Source: Actinomycetota bacterium (lineage in GTDB: Bacteria; Actinomycetota; Actinomycetes; S36-B12). Taken from it: a stretch of DNA of 6,673 nucleotides. Of this stretch, positions 1 to 6,000 are shown in pieces; position 1 is the first letter of the stretch, and every line of letters begins with the position of its first letter. The DNA lies in contig WLND01000095.1 of the NCBI GenBank assembly GCA_009726075.1, positions 1-6,673 on the forward strand, read 5' to 3'. Under the pieces are notes generated by a model. That model was not told the origin of the DNA. It made no database searches and worked only from the letters and a program-made list of their open reading frames with translations. The position numbers and the translations under genes are program-made.

Positions 1-389
1 GGCAGCAAGGGGTCGATCCGAGACCAAACTCGTCAGTCAGAACAGCAATTCGCGAAAACGTCCCAGAGCCGGGTCCTGAACACCCCTCTGCCGTCTGGTC
101 CACCAAGGAGCGGCAACTTGAAGGCTTGGGCGTTGAAGGGGTTCTCGGCCCATTGGGGCGCCTTGCTGCAACGGTGCGCTACATCACGTGTCGAGGCTCT
201 GGCGGTCATTCCCTTGACGAGAGGCTCGAGCGCACGAAGCGAATCCCATCGTGGAGCGAGTGCTGAACCAGACGGTCGCGCCGCCGGCTCTCAAGGATAT
301 ATCCGTTTATGTCATGGTGAAAATGGGAGAAAGCAGATATGCATGGACCCATCCGGGATCCTCGTCGGTCGTCTGCGAAGGAGTAACCC
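1..389. other. Gene-poor stretch upstream of the MFS gene
   Basis: No convincing gene lies here. A plus-strand frame is open from base 3 to a TGA at 264-266 and could in principle be the 3' end of a gene that starts outside the window, but its third codon positions are only about 60% G/C, well below the real genes nearby, and the translation matches no family I know. The last 100 bases are relatively A/T-rich and probably hold the promoter of the downstream transporter. They include a perfect 10-bp palindrome, GGATATATCC, at 295-304, about 86 bases before the GTG start. No clear -35/-10 pair could be chosen with confidence. Confidence 0.4.
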
Positions 390-1646
390 GTGCAACTGCT
401 CACCCCCGAGGGCAAGGTCGTCTTGGGCGTCACGGGTGGTTGGCTGGCGATCATGGCTCCGGCCGTGGTCACTCTCGCTTTGAGATTGCGGGAATTCAAC
501 GCGTCCGGCGTGCCGGCCACATATGCGCTGATCCTCGCTCTCGGCTGGTTGACCATGATTCTCGCTCTCATCGTCAGCGGGTCTTGGGGCGATACCGCCC
601 AACGGCGGTTCTCAACGAGGAGGTCGCAAGCGCGCATAGCGGTTCCCTTGATCGCCGCTGGTGGCGTGCTGCTCGCTATCGCCCCGTCGCCTGCATGGCT
701 CGCCACTGCGTGGGTGGCTGTGCAGATTCCTTCGGCAATCATCATCACCACCGCACTCGCCGACGGAGGTAGGACGGTGGCGCCCGATCGAAGGGGGCTG
801 ACATCCGGGCTGGTGGGCGCGGCACCCATCATGGCGTTGCTCTTCGGCGGAATTGCTGTCCGAGTGCTTGGTGATTCGCTGACGTGGGCCTTCGTGATTC
901 CAGCACTGGTGGGTGCCCTCGTGGCAGCGCCGCTGATGCACGCCGGGGCGCCGTCCGGACTATCTCCCGAGGCGAACGAGGACCAAGCCATCTCCCAGTG
1001 GCCTTCGAAACGAAGCAGAACCTCCCTCTGGATGGCCTTCCTGGTTGGTTCCTTCCTCCTTGCATGTTCAACCTCGACGACAAACGGATTCTTGGTCACG
1101 TTCGTTCAGTACGTGACCGCCGTCTCACCCGACGAAATCTCAGACCTGAGCTCACTGGCGGTGATCATCGCAGCAATCCTCGCAGCCGCGGCCAGTGTCA
1201 CAGCGGGTGCGCTGACGGATGGCAAAGCCGTATCCATTCGACTGTGGATCCTGGCCTGCGCCCTGTGTTCGGTGGCACTGGCTGCCCTCCTCGCCGCGCC
1301 AACGGCGACGACAGTGCTGATCGCGGCATCAGTGTTCGGGATCGCGTTTGGGGCGGCCAATGGCGTGGAATTCACCGTGGTCCTTCTCGTGCGCCGCGAA
1401 CGCGAACGACTGGGACGTGACTTCGGACTCTTCACCGCCTTGACTTCGGCGCCCTACGTATTGGTGCCGATCGTCGCGGCCGCCCTCCTTAGCGAACGGC
1501 CTGCTGAGGCCATGGTGCGCCTCTTCGCACTGGCATGCGTAACCGCAGCCATGGGGGCCTTGGTGGTGTCCACTGTCGTGATCCGTCAAAGCCGGAGAGT
1601 GCGACCGGTCGCCGAGTTCGCGGAACCAGCCATCAGCATCAACTAG
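390..1646 (+). CDS. Major facilitator superfamily (MFS) transporter, 12 helices
   Basis: This is a 418-residue inner-membrane secondary transporter. The length is normal for the MFS and I count twelve hydrophobic segments, roughly at residues 10-31, 44-63, 82-99, 103-123, 137-158, 163-183, 212-239, 254-275, 283-303, 306-334, 346-367 and 374-398. A hydrophilic loop around 185-210 separates the two six-helix halves. After helix 2 there is a degenerate MFS motif A (GSWGDTAQRR, near 64-73) and after helix 8 a second, weaker copy (GALTDG). The stretch PDRRGLTSGLVGAA (132-145) and the segment RDFGLFTALTSAPYVLVP (343-360) recall sugar-type MFS permeases, but this is too weak to assign a substrate or a direction. 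The GTG start at 390 is supported by AAGGAG at 378-383, six bases upstream. The gene stands alone and converges on the flavin oxidase. Function beyond transport is unknown. Confidence 0.9.
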   Translation: MQLLTPEGKVVLGVTGGWLAIMAPAVVTLALRLREFNASGVPATYALILALGWLTMILALIVSGSWGDTAQRRFSTRRSQARIAVPLIAAGGVLLAIAPSPAWLATAWVAVQIPSAIIITTALADGGRTVAPDRRGLTSGLVGAAPIMALLFGGIAVRVLGDSLTWAFVIPALVGALVAAPLMHAGAPSGLSPEANEDQAISQWPSKRSRTSLWMAFLVGSFLLACSTSTTNGFLVTFVQYVTAVSPDEISDLSSLAVIIAAILAAAASVTAGALTDGKAVSIRLWILACALCSVALAALLAAPTATTVLIAASVFGIAFGAANGVEFTVVLLVRRERERLGRDFGLFTALTSAPYVLVPIVAAALLSERPAEAMVRLFALACVTAAMGALVVSTVVIRQSRRVRPVAEFAEPAISIN

Positions 1647-1781
1647 CCGGTTATTGGCGATCGGCCAGTGTCCTTGAACGCCCCCCAGAGCATTCCGTCG
1701 ATCGGGTTCGCCAACGCCGGCGAGCGGGCGCAGCGCTTCGCGCTGCCATTTGGTTGATGGCCGCGCGTTTCCGCATTCCTC

Positions 1782-1804
1782 TCTTCGGACGGGCATTCCG
1801 AAGA
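1782..1804. terminator. Hairpin between convergent genes, possible bidirectional terminator
   Basis: The arms TCTTCGGA (1782-1789) and TCCGAAGA (1797-1804) pair perfectly over 8 bp around a 7-base loop. The hairpin sits in the 239-base gap between the transporter stop (1646) and the oxidase stop (1886), so it could end transcription from both sides. No T-run follows on either strand, so it is not a classical intrinsic terminator. The rest of 1647-1885 shows no convincing gene on either strand. Confidence 0.4.
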
Positions 1805-1885
1805 CAGCGTCATTGAAGGGAAGCGCGACAGCATGCGCAGCGGGCGCGTGGTCTTCCGCAACACAAAGCGTGTGGGCATGAACCA

Positions 1886-3418
1886 CTAGAGCGGGATGCT
1901 CTGGGCGAACGAGAAGACATTGTCTGGGTCGTACGCGCGCTTGACTGACTGGAGTCGGGGCAAGTTCGCGCCATAGTAGGAACTGCCGAAGTCGGCCAGG
2001 GTGCGGTCCGGAAAATTCTGATAGGACTCTGGCAGGACGTAGGGCTGCATCGCGTCGTAGTAATCGTCGAGCCAGGAGGTCATGGCGGCCACGGTCGCGG
2101 GCGAGTCCCTCGGGGTCCATTCCGGCTCTATCTGGAACAGGAAGTTCGAATTCCGGTGGACGTACGCCATGGCATCGGTGGGGAGATCTCGGACCGCACC
2201 GCCGAAGGCGAAGAACAGCCCCATGTTCAACTGCGCAGCCGAGCCCCCCGGCCAGCGTCTCATCCAGGAGACCATCTCGTTGAGCCCCTCGATGCTCATG
2301 CGCTCCCCGAGGAAGCTGTTCTTCGACACGTAGAGCCCCTGCGGGTCATTGGTCGCGAGGTAATCCCGGCCCTCCCAGTAGGTCAGTTCGACGATGTCGC
2401 CCTCAGTTCGTACCGGACCCGATCGCTCACTTCGCGGCACCCCGGTCTGGTCACTTGCGGGCGCCGGGTTGGCCACGGCCAGCACAGGCTGAAGTATTTC
2501 GATGAAGTCAGCCTTCGATCCCCAATAGAGCCCGGTCGTGGTCACGCACAGTTGTTCGAGCGAAGGCTTCGCCGTGGCGGTCGTCATGACGATTTTCGAA
2601 CGGGTCGAAAGGTCAGTGGGGTGATCGATCTGCAGGGTCTGGAGCGCGTCCATGAGCTCCACGTGCTTGACCGGCGGCCACGTGAGGTTGAAGACCGTCA
2701 CGTTGGGGGCCGCATAGGTCTTGAGGGAGAACCCGGCATTGACGCCGAGATTCCCGCCAGCAGCACCCCGCACGCCCCAGAACAGGTCGGCGTTCGTGTC
2801 CGGAGATGCGGTGACAACCGAGGCATCGGCCAGCACCACGTCGGTGGCGACGAGCGAATCGCACGTGGCCCCGTGGCGCGTCGCGGCAAAGCCCCATCCC
2901 CCGCCCAGGATCAGCCCTCCGATTCCGACGGTGGGGCAACGTCCTGCGGGGTACGAGACGCCGTGCGGACGAAGGCACTCCGCGACCTCCTGGTTATTCG
3001 CTCCAGCAGAGATCTGGACGAGACCAGTGGCGGGGTCGAAGGTCACCGCATTCATGTAGCGGACGTCGACGAGGAGCCCGGACGTCGTCGAGAACCCCGC
3101 GTAGTTGTGCCCCCCTGAGCGGACCGCGAACACAGACCCCGTGTCTCGCACCCAGGTGATGCACCGGCTGATATCGGCGATGCTCACGCAGATGGCGACG
3201 GCCTTGGGAATCACGTCGGCATAATTCGCATTGTTCGGCCAGGCGGCCAGGGCGAAGCCAGGATCGCCCGGGAGCAGGATCGATCCGTCGAAATCGGCAG
3301 CAAGCGCCGACAGCCCATCGTCGTCGCGAATGAACGAGCAACCAGCACTCAGGGGGACGACCGCAGCAGCGACAGCTAAGCCGGACAAGCCGAGGAGTCG
3401 ACGGCGATTGAGTTCCAC
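1886..3418 (-). CDS. Secreted lipid-anchored FAD-linked oxidase, berberine-bridge (BBE) type
   Basis: This is a 510-residue flavin oxidase of the VAO/PCMH superfamily. The family oxidises alcohols, sugars or amines with O2 and releases H2O2; this substrate is unknown. The N-terminus has a Tat-like NRRRLLGL (4-11), a hydrophobic stretch, and a lipobox LSAGC with Cys27, so the protein is probably exported folded and lipid-anchored outside the membrane. The FAD domain (about 65-240) has SGGHNYAG (101-108, His104) and AGRCPTVGIGG (158-168, Cys161), the two covalent FAD attachment sites of bicovalent BBE-like enzymes, followed by GGGWG (172-176). The C-terminus carries the BBE signature: YYGANL from 481, then YDPDNVF. 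I chose the GTG at 3418 because GGAAGG (3427-3432) lies 8 bases upstream of it. The GTG three codons earlier (3427) overlaps that ribosome site. It converges on the transporter gene and no maturation or partner gene is adjacent. Confidence 0.92.
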   Translation of the reverse strand: MELNRRRLLGLSGLAVAAAVVPLSAGCSFIRDDDGLSALAADFDGSILLPGDPGFALAAWPNNANYADVIPKAVAICVSIADISRCITWVRDTGSVFAVRSGGHNYAGFSTTSGLLVDVRYMNAVTFDPATGLVQISAGANNQEVAECLRPHGVSYPAGRCPTVGIGGLILGGGWGFAATRHGATCDSLVATDVVLADASVVTASPDTNADLFWGVRGAAGGNLGVNAGFSLKTYAAPNVTVFNLTWPPVKHVELMDALQTLQIDHPTDLSTRSKIVMTTATAKPSLEQLCVTTTGLYWGSKADFIEILQPVLAVANPAPASDQTGVPRSERSGPVRTEGDIVELTYWEGRDYLATNDPQGLYVSKNSFLGERMSIEGLNEMVSWMRRWPGGSAAQLNMGLFFAFGGAVRDLPTDAMAYVHRNSNFLFQIEPEWTPRDSPATVAAMTSWLDDYYDAMQPYVLPESYQNFPDRTLADFGSSYYGANLPRLQSVKRAYDPDNVFSFAQSIPL

Positions 3419-3453
3419 GGGGATCACCTTCCGTTAGGGCGCGAAGGAGCACA

Positions 3454-3479
3454 CACTGCCACAGGCTCGCCTGGCAGTG
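3454..3479 (-). promoter_or_regulatory. Perfect inverted repeat upstream of the flavin oxidase gene
   Basis: CACTGCCA (3454-3461) and TGGCAGTG (3472-3479) form perfect 8-bp arms around a 10-base spacer, 36-61 bases upstream of the oxidase start. The 18-base spacing of the arms fits a dimeric repressor operator; a leader hairpin is the other reading. No matching regulator gene is in the window, so the binding protein is unknown. Confidence 0.35.
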
Positions 3480-3519
3480 CGGTAACGAGTCGGCATGTGG
3501 CATCGAGACGCGTGGGAAC

Positions 3520-3540
3520 GCCCCTGACCAAGCCCCTGAC
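3520..3540. repeat. Tandem direct repeat, GCCCCTGAC twice, 12-base period
   Basis: Two exact copies of GCCCCTGAC (3520-3528 and 3532-3540) are separated by CAA. They lie about 105-120 bases upstream of the oxidase start, on the far side of the inverted repeat at 3454-3479. This place and spacing would suit an activator or response-regulator site, but that is inference. The remainder of 3541-3662 shows nothing further that I can support. Confidence 0.3.
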
Positions 3541-3662
3541 ATCGTGGCTCCCGGACAGGCCGGTCCACTCGATGAGGGAACGATCACGACATGTCCGCCA
3601 AGGTCCTTGGGGAAGCGGGACCGGCAGGCCGCTCGTTGGGCCGCGCGTTCGCCCGCCGCCCT

Positions 3663-3681
3663 GATCCTTCGCCGAAGGATC
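3663..3681 (-). terminator. Hairpin directly after the small minus-strand gene
   Basis: GATCCTTC (3663-3670) and GAAGGATC (3674-3681) pair perfectly over 8 bp around a 3-base loop, starting three bases beyond the TGA stop of the small gene at 3685. A second, mutually exclusive pairing exists: CTGATCC (3661-3667) with GGATCAG (3682-3688), which would include the stop codon. No T-run follows, so a terminator or 3'-end stabiliser is the best guess. Confidence 0.45.
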
Positions 3682-3684
3682 GGA

Positions 3685-3909
3685 TCAGACGTAGATCTTG
3701 CGTCCAGATTCGAAATCGTTGAGGAACTCGCTCATCGTCTGCACGAGCGAAACCTCGCGGGAAGCCATGTCGAAGAAGTGCACGAGGTTCCCGACGCTGA
3801 CTCGCTTGACCGAGAACGTCGCCGGAAGCCAGTCCTTCCCATTCCATTCGACCTTGGATGGCATCGCGAATTGGAAGCCGTCGACGACGTCGCTGGCGCT
3901 GAGGCTCAT
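3685..3909 (-). CDS. Small protein of unknown function (74 residues)
   Basis: I do not recognise this protein. The case for a real gene is codon use: nearly every third position is G or C and the composition is balanced, with aromatics, acids and bases spread normally (for example VEWNGKDWLPATFSV, then VGNLVHFFDMASREVSL, ending GRKIYV). There is no signal peptide or membrane segment, so it is probably cytosolic. I chose the ATG at 3909, which has only a weak GGGA about 7 bases upstream. A TTG at 3921 would add four residues. The same frame stays open, with fairly coding-like codons, up to a TAA at 3964-3966 but offers no better start. It may therefore be a small intact gene or the 3' remnant of a longer one. 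It runs in the same direction as the oxidase downstream, but 266 bases and a hairpin separate them. Confidence 0.6.
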   Translation of the reverse strand: MSLSASDVVDGFQFAMPSKVEWNGKDWLPATFSVKRVSVGNLVHFFDMASREVSLVQTMSEFLNDFESGRKIYV

Positions 3910-4226
3910 GTCCGATCCCAATCGTTGCCGAACTCGCCGCAGGAAGAAGCCGACGTTTTGATGTTACCCAGAACCGGAGCGGCAAGGAAATGCGAGCCTG
4001 CGCGTGAGTCCGCTTTCGGCGCGGATCCACGGCCTCATCGTTCCGGCCAGGAGCCTGCGAGGGGGCACGATTTGCGGTGGCGCTCGGGGTCACTTCCTCG
4101 ACATGCGGCCCGCCGACGGCCATCGCGCCGAACAACGGGGCGATACCTCGTGCTCCGCCGTTCACCGGGGATCCGGTCTGCGCGCCAGTTCTCGTCAGGG
4201 ACCCCGAGACACGACCCGCTGCCGCT
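3910..4226. other. Stretch without a convincing gene, possible decayed coding DNA
   Basis: No intact gene is supported in these 317 bases between the small gene and the sulfotransferase stop. On the minus strand a frame beginning at a GTG at 4165 gives a moderately coding-like translation (starting NGGARGIAPLFG), but past about 3960 it overlaps the small gene in a different frame, has Arg-rich low-quality composition there, and has no ribosome site. This could be a frameshifted 5' part of the small gene or chance in high-GC DNA. A short hairpin (ACCGG 4164-4168, CCGGT 4173-4177) lies 50-63 bases beyond the sulfotransferase stop and is too weak to call a terminator. Confidence 0.35.
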
Positions 4227-4970
4227 TCAGTCGCGCGGCATGCCTGGCAATCCTTCGATGGCGTGAGCCCTCAGTCGCTCGTAGAAGGGCATGGCCAGGG
4301 CCGCTAGGTCGGCGGCTGCTCCGGTGAGGTTCGGCAGCGGACCTTCAGCGCTCTCGAACCCCGTGCTGCGGTGCACCGCCTCGTACCAGTGGGGCGCCCA
4401 TACGCCGTCGGAAGGATGGCCTCCCGCTGGCCACCGGGTCATTCGCTCGGTGTACTCGATCCCAATCGCGGCGCAGAGCCTGGTCAGCACACCGGTCGGG
4501 TCGGCTCGGATGTCTGAGCTGTCGACGACCACGGGCGGGTGCCCGTTGAACGCTGCCACCTCGTCGAAGAGGTCGGCCTGCTGGGTGAAGCCGATGTCAT
4601 CGAGGGTCACGCTCGCGCGCTGGCGCGAGTAGCTGGCGACGACCCGGGCCGGGTGCCGAATGAGGAAGACATTGACGCACTCGCGCATGAACGAGCGGTC
4701 GAACGCCGGGATCATGTGCAGAGTCATGTGCTTCTCGTAATACACCGGCGCGCCGCCTGGTATCGGACCGATGCACGCGAGGGCGACCTTCTGCGGGTCG
4801 CACTCCCCCGCCGCCACGACCTCGTCCCGCATTGGGTGGTCGATCCCCGTGGCGGCGAGGTAGGCGGCATAAAAGGGCTCGTCCCACACCGCGCAGTCGC
4901 CGCGCGCTGCGAACGAGTACATGAGCGCCGTCGACAGGTTTCGCGGCCCCGACCACACGGCTAGATGCAT
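4227..4970 (-). CDS. Sulfotransferase-like protein (PAPS-type fold)
   Basis: This 247-residue protein looks like a sulfotransferase-family enzyme, which moves a sulfonate group from PAPS to an acceptor in the cytosol. The N-terminal strand and P-loop-like segment VWSGPRNLSTALMYSF (5-20) matches the 5'-phosphosulfate-binding loop, with Arg10 where many members have Lys. LIRHPARVVASYSRQ (103-117) fits the 3'-phosphate motif, with Arg105 and Ser113 eight residues apart as in characterised sulfotransferases. Lys80-His81 (YYEKHMTLHM) is a plausible catalytic pair; this is inferred. There is no signal peptide. The ATG at 4970 begins 10 bases inside the upstream aminotransferase gene and lacks a strong ribosome site, so translation is probably coupled. 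A longer reading to 5339 merely traverses the aminotransferase gene in another frame. The acceptor is unknown, and an ATP/GTPase-like or non-catalytic role cannot be excluded, because this branch is remote from well-studied enzymes. Confidence 0.87.
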   Translation of the reverse strand: MHLAVWSGPRNLSTALMYSFAARGDCAVWDEPFYAAYLAATGIDHPMRDEVVAAGECDPQKVALACIGPIPGGAPVYYEKHMTLHMIPAFDRSFMRECVNVFLIRHPARVVASYSRQRASVTLDDIGFTQQADLFDEVAAFNGHPPVVVDSSDIRADPTGVLTRLCAAIGIEYTERMTRWPAGGHPSDGVWAPHWYEAVHRSTGFESAEGPLPNLTGAAADLAALAMPFYERLRAHAIEGLPGMPRD

Positions 4971-5866
4971 GAGGCGACCAGCTCGACGTAGAGCGCGCGC
5001 AACCGGGCGGTTACCGGGCCCATCTCGCCCGTCCCGATGATCCGGCCGTCGATCAAACCGACCGGTGTCTGGGCACCGAAGGTCCCGGTGAGGAAGACCT
5101 CGTCGGCGGAGTAGGTGTCGACGAGGCTGAAGTTGCGCTCGTGGACGGGAATGCCATTCGCGCGGCACAGGTCGATCACCTTCTGCCGAGTGATGCCGTT
5201 CATGCAGTAGTCGCCGGTGCTCGTCCATACCTCGTCCCGCCTGACGATAAAGAGGTTGCACGAGTTGGTGGTGTTCACGAAGCCATGCACATCGAGCATG
5301 AGCGCCTCGTCGGCACCGGCCTTGTCTGCGGCGATGCAAGCGAGGATGCAGTTGAGCTTCGAGTGGCTGTTGAGCTTGGGGTCCTGGGTCATCGGGAGGC
5401 CGCGCAGATGCGGCACGGTGGCAAGCCGGATCGGCCTCGAAACCGACGGCTCGGAGTGCTCCATGATGATCACCATCGTGGGCCCGGACCTGCTCAGCCG
5501 AGGGTGCTGGAAGGGCCGCACCTTCACCCCCCGCGTCACCATGAGGCGCGCATGGACTGCCGTGTGCATGTCGTTGGCCCGCTGAGTCTCGACCAGCGCG
5601 TCAGTGACTCCCCGGCGGTCGAGCACCATCCTGAGGTCGATCGCCTTGGCCGCCTCGAACAGCCGGTCGAGGTGCTCGTCGAGAAAGGCCCACGTGCCGT
5701 CGTGCAGGCGCAGTCCCTCCCAGACGCCGTCGCCCATCATGAATCCCGAGTCGTAGACGCTGACGGTGGCCTCGGCCCGGGGCAGAAGTCGGCCGTTGAC
5801 CCAGATGAGAATGGACTCGTTGCGCGGGTCATCCTCGGCGCCGTGGGTGTCGGCGTGCTCGGTCAT
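4961..5866 (-). CDS. Class IV (fold-type IV) PLP aminotransferase, branched-chain/D-amino-acid aminotransferase-like
   Basis: This 301-residue cytosolic enzyme should move an amino group between an amino acid and a 2-oxo acid, as branched-chain and D-amino-acid aminotransferases do. The N-terminal domain has SVYDSGFMMGDGVWEGLR (36-53), the family signature. Lys170 in HSKLNCILA is the likely PLP Schiff-base lysine. NGITR (223-227) and TGTFGAQTPV (260-269) match the PLP phosphate-binding loops. In GFVNTTNSCNLF (195-206) the position normally held by the Glu that contacts the PLP pyridine nitrogen is Thr199. Length is normal for the family. The start is the ATG at 5866: GAGGGG (5875-5880) lies 8 bases upstream, and the extra 40 residues of the longer frame up to 5986 are Arg-rich and not family-like. 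It is first in an operon with the sulfotransferase, overlapping it by 10 bases. Substrate specificity cannot be read from the sequence, and lyase activity (as in ADC lyase) is another possibility. Confidence 0.92.
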   Translation of the reverse strand: MTEHADTHGAEDDPRNESILIWVNGRLLPRAEATVSVYDSGFMMGDGVWEGLRLHDGTWAFLDEHLDRLFEAAKAIDLRMVLDRRGVTDALVETQRANDMHTAVHARLMVTRGVKVRPFQHPRLSRSGPTMVIIMEHSEPSVSRPIRLATVPHLRGLPMTQDPKLNSHSKLNCILACIAADKAGADEALMLDVHGFVNTTNSCNLFIVRRDEVWTSTGDYCMNGITRQKVIDLCRANGIPVHERNFSLVDTYSADEVFLTGTFGAQTPVGLIDGRIIGTGEMGPVTARLRALYVELVASCI

Positions 5867-5911
5867 CGTGGTGTCCCCTCGGGCGGCTGCGTGCTTCGGA
5901 CGGTACACGAG

Positions 5912-6000
5912 TCGGTGCCGCGTGAGTGCCTTGTGTGTGGCTCTCCACAACGAGCATCGTCGGCTTGGACCGTGGCGGATTCTCACCGGTCCTGCACCGA
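5912..6000 (-). promoter_or_regulatory. Structured leader candidate resembling a cobalamin-riboswitch core
   Basis: Read on the minus strand, this segment is closed by a perfect 7-bp pairing, TCGGTGC (6000-5994) with GCACCGA (5918-5912), ending 45 bases before the aminotransferase ATG. Inside it, GGACC pairs with GGTCC around GGTGAGAATCCGCCAC (5972-5987). GGTGAGAATCC fits the invariant GGUGnnAAUCC core of cobalamin riboswitches, and the following ACGGTCC then GCC is laid out as in that core. Further on, AGAGCCACACACAAGGC (about 5926-5942) loosely recalls the B12 box (AGCCAGGAGACCUGCC). The ACUGU element is not conserved (GACGAT instead) and the B12 box is poor, so this may be a divergent or decayed element, another RNA, or chance. 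GCAGGACC and AGCCGACGAT also recall half of an FMN element, but its 5' half is absent. Confidence 0.3.

Noticed and set aside
206..1099. 297-residue open frame on the minus strand
   Set aside because: It is antisense to the transporter, whose twelve hydrophobic segments and ribosome site are convincing. The minus-strand translation is Pro/Ala/Ser-rich with no recognisable domain.
1643..1879. 78-residue open frame on the minus strand between the convergent genes
   Set aside because: It has no ribosome site, overlaps the transporter stop, and its composition resembles no protein family, although its third positions are moderately G/C-rich.
2156..3118. 320-residue open frame on the plus strand
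   Set aside because: It lies wholly antisense to the flavin oxidase and is Arg/His/Glu-rich, as expected for the reverse of a high-GC gene.
3584..4165. 193-residue open frame on the minus strand
   Set aside because: Its second half is Arg-rich and conflicts with the better-coding small gene in another frame. There is no ribosome site at 4165.
4971..5339. N-terminal extension of the sulfotransferase
   Set aside because: This part only traverses the aminotransferase gene in another frame and is Arg/His-rich. The sulfotransferase fold begins exactly at the ATG at 4970.
5867..5986. 40-residue N-terminal extension of the aminotransferase
   Set aside because: The extension is Arg-rich and not family-like, while the ATG at 5866 has GAGGGG eight bases upstream and gives a normal family length.
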